Source: Monodelphis domestica
Taxonomy: Eukaryota; Chordata; Mammalia; Didelphimorphia; Didelphidae
Assembly: GCF_027887165.1 (NCBI RefSeq)
Contig: NC_077229.1
Span: 203,290,322-203,354,321 of the forward strand
Length of the DNA: 64,000 bases
Direction: 5' to 3'
Shown here one piece after another: positions 61,131-64,000 of the stretch; the first letter of the stretch is position 1; each line of letters opens with the position of its first letter. Position numbers and translations under genes: made by a program. The notes beneath the pieces are model-generated. The model did no database searches. It had not been told where the DNA came from and saw nothing but the letters and a program-made list of their open reading frames with translations.

Positions 61131-63102
61131 CTAAATAAAAGACACAGTTATTGGATTTTGCAAGAGTCTAATTTGACCATACAATTTATTACTCAAAAAG
61201 AACCCCAACAAGTCCTGTCATTAGAAATGATAAGTAATGAAGACATTTGAGATATAATTAAGGAGTCAAAAGACACACTTGTAGATTATAAGTGAAGGAA
61301 AAAGTTTAGTCCCTTTTTCCTGCTTATATGCTAACCAACTCGGACTCCAAAAGTCATTAGTTTGCTCTAATAAGACAGAATTCTTGGGAAATCAACACTT
61401 CTAAAAAACCCAGCATGCCTTCAAAGACATGGATGATGGGTGACATGACCACTAAGCTTCAGGCACATAGCTGGAAACATGGCAGCCATCGCCTATTACA
61501 ATAATTATAAGTCCTGCCAAGGTGATTAGTGCTTATAGCACAGGGCAAATTTGTACCTCACCTTATCAGATAATTTAATATTCTTCTAAAAATGCAGTAA
61601 GTCGATATGCCCTATAGGGATCAAGGGGGAGAGTAGGAGGAGGGAAAACATTTATATCTGCCTGATACAAAAGCTTGTAAGCACAAAATGCTAGGCATGA
61701 AGCATATGTATCAAAATATACTTTATTGGATATTTGAGCTACTCTGTTAACATTTTGCTGAGACAAATAGGCCATAATTGTATTTGTGAGAGTAGCGAGA
61801 GAGGTATACAAATAGATGAAGCTTTTATTAGACTAATATTGTTGTAGATAATCAAACCAAAACTCATTTGAGATTGTAAAATTACCCAGATGTCTTTAAA
61901 TCACATTTTCTACATTTAATCCCTTCACAATGACATGACCTGAAAGAATCCCTCTATCACTTCATGCTTTTAATATGAGCCAAAATATTTCATTTGGGGA
62001 ATGAGATTTCTCCCTTGACCACCACAGTTAGCAACCCTACCCATTAACCTACAACAGACAATAATCTCTTTTTTAATCCTGCCAGGGATATATTTTGGAA
62101 GCGATAATATGCATTTCCATATAGATAGATGGCTTCTGGAATGAAATCAAGAAGTTCAGTAAACAGTTAAAGTTGTTCAACTTCTTTTGTTTTCCATACA
62201 AACTATACTTAACAACTAATTGGAATGACAATTATTTTCCATTTAATTAGAAAATCTTAATTAACAATGAAGACTTAACCTTGATATTTTGGTTTCCAAA
62301 GTATATATATAAAAAAATTAACATCATGTGAATAAATAAGACAATCTTTTTAAACCTCAAGGCAGGATTACTGATGCAGGCAGACTTAGTTATTAAACAC
62401 ATTCTAAATTAAACGCCTCTATGAATTTTATACTGAAATATATTTTGATAGTTTTGCATGCCAAATGTGACATTTTGTATTTGAGATTCATCTTCTGCAG
62501 TAATTTTGGAAATGTCATACAAACAAAGATTTTGTCATTTACCAATGGAATTACTATGCATGGCCGGTTAGCCATCTCTTTTCTGGCTCTTCTGGTTGTT
62601 TCAAGTCAGCAAGCCATAAAAAATCTTTATCTCTCTGAAACACAGCAATTTGGAAGATAATGGAATGGTGACTGGGGGGCAGAAACGCCAGTCTGAGGAA
62701 TTATACCACAATCTCTCTTGCATTTACAACCTTCCTCAAAGCGAGTGTCAGTGGAGGAGGGAAAGGAGACAGAAGATTCATCACATCTCAAGACTTGTCT
62801 CATTTGCATGGTGGCATGGCTGTCTCCTTGCCTCCTTCAAGACTTCTTTTGGATAAACTGACAAACTCTTAGGAAGAACTCTAGTCCTAATGGCTTTAGA
62901 CATTCTGCTTAAGCACATTTTTCTGCTGGGGGAAAAAACAAACAAACATATCTTAAGATCTGCTAAAGTCCTTTGTATGAAAGCTGCAAAGAAGTGGAGG
63001 TTAGGAGCAGAAATGACAACGCACAAGCCAATCGATATAATTGATCCCATCCTTTATCATTTTGCATCAGAGGGGGGAAAGATCAGTTGTAGAGAGCCTC
63101 AC
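61131..63102. other. intron of the unidentified gene, with one unexplained frame
   Basis: No named repeat. A minus-strand stop-free run (61835-61578) is described in the findings. 62300-63100 looks unique. Confidence 0.4.
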
Positions 63103-63211
63103 CTCACAGCAAGATCCTGACATTCTCTTTGATTCAACAGGCACATCCATAGGATTGCCAAAAGTGGCCACTGTTTCCTTTTTACAGATGTTCATCGATT
63201 GACTTATCCCT
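63103..63211 (-). CDS. candidate exon of unidentified minus-strand host gene
   Basis: Seen: on the minus strand a pyrimidine-rich stretch ending in GCAG precedes position 63211, and a GTGAGG donor follows 63103. The 109-bp segment is open in one frame (one leading base plus 36 codons) and ends on a codon boundary. That matches the phase at which the exon at 61130 begins. The peptide contains ETVATFGNPMDVPVES and an internal Met early in the exon, so it could be an internal exon or hold a start codon. Inference: most upstream exon visible of the gene that continues at 61.1, 18.2 and 13.0 kb. It is the weakest of the four, because a short open segment between plausible splice sites can arise by chance. 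Confidence 0.4.
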
Positions 63212-63544
63212 CTGCATCCGTTACAGACAAAAAAGAAGGGAGAGGTGAAAACTTGACAGTGGAGTACAATGAAAAGTGTTTGCCTTTGAAGTGATAAGAC
63301 TAGTTATAAGACTAATACATCACTCTAGGGCTGTTGCTTATTGCAATCCAAGAAGCAAATTGGAGGTAAAAGGCAAAAGACATTAAGCACAGTTGCTCCC
63401 TTAACAATAAGGCTAAGGCTTGCTTGCTGCCTGTTGACTTCCTATTGTATCATGGTGCCCAGTGCTTTTGGAAATAACTCAGATGATTCTTTGGTACTTT
63501 GACTAAAATTTGCCAGAACATAAAACACTTAAACTCACAAATGG

Positions 63545-63650
63545 TTACAGTTGAGAAAGTCTCCTTAGAACTCATCTGATCTAACATCCTGGTTTTGCAG
63601 ATGAAGAAACTTGTCCAAGGTCATGTGGGCAAGTGGCAGGAAATGCTTTT
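63545..63650 (-). mobile_element. MIR-type SINE fragment, minus strand
   Basis: TTTTGCAGATGAAGAAACTT and GTCCAAGGTCATGTGGGCAA. Confidence 0.6.
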
Positions 63651-64000
63651 TTCCAACAGATTTGATGTGAGCATCCTGTTTGTTTTTTATTTCTTTGGAC
63701 CAGAATTGGAAAGAAAATCCAATTGTCAATGCAAAGCATCACCTGTTCTATAACTTATGAGTACTACCCGGGGCACTGAAAAGTTGTGACTTGCTGGAAG
63801 GTTATCATAGGGCAGTTGTGTCAGAAGTGAACCTTAAGCCATACTTTTCTGCCTCCAAGGTTGTCCTTCTATCTGTGGCCTCCCTTTTGAATCATAAAGG
63901 TCAGTTAAAGGAACATTTGAAAATAATCATTGAAATGGATGAGTAGCTCATAGGACTAAATTTTTCTCTTAATGTAATAGCCAGAGTGTGAGATTAATTC

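Noticed and set aside
62627..63050. Minus-strand frames of 60-89 codons as upstream exons
   Set aside because: No acceptor/donor pair with matching phase. The candidate at 63103-63211 fits better.

Overview
The window looks like about 64 kb of AT-rich marsupial nuclear DNA. It is dominated by marsupial-type L1 copies, MAR1/WSINE-type tRNA-derived SINEs, old L2 and MIR copies, solo retroviral LTRs, a few DNA transposons and long microsatellites. A didelphid opossum fits best from memory of these repeat families, but an Australian marsupial cannot be excluded. There is no bacterial-style gene organisation. Nearly all open reading frames here are repeat fragments or chance frames.

Host gene: four exon-like segments lie on the minus strand, in the order 63211-63103 (weakest), 61130-60897, 18217-17954 and 13074-12864. 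Each has an AG acceptor and a GT donor, and their reading phases are compatible, so they can be read as about 270 codons of one gene spanning at least 50 kb. One intron would be about 42.7 kb. The encoded protein has a beta-rich, C2-like stretch followed by a charged Lys/Glu/Ser-rich stretch. I do not recognise the gene by name.

Layout: 1-6600 is a decayed plus-strand L1 (L1A), split by a solo LTR (1189-2023) and by a fragment of an unassigned repeat (2431-2640), with a hexanucleotide microsatellite at its 3' end. 8214-12062 is a second L1 (L1B) with its 5' end, flanked by a perfect 17-bp target-site duplication, but lacking the endonuclease region and the 3' end. 12-17 kb holds L2 copies, one of them carrying an LTR, plus the 13-kb exon. 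17.9-21.2 kb holds the best exon, a hAT element, an unassigned repeat with a target-site duplication and a 41-bp perfect inverted repeat. 25.8-26.6 kb is an L1 tail inserted in a MIR. 27-31 kb holds three LTR-type pieces and a hAT-like element. 31-49 kb is intron with scattered SINEs and L2, a short LTR, a 320-bp polypurine tract and a second full copy of the unassigned repeat. 50-55 kb is an old L1 split by one of two related minus-strand LTR-like elements. 56-57 kb is a Tigger-like element carrying an LTR. 60-63 kb holds a (CA)n array and the upstream exons.

I found no clear sign of a novel multi-gene system. The items most worth a second look are the unidentified host gene, the oddly truncated L1B, the unassigned CpG-rich repeat with a conserved ~98-codon frame, and the 41-bp inverted repeat.
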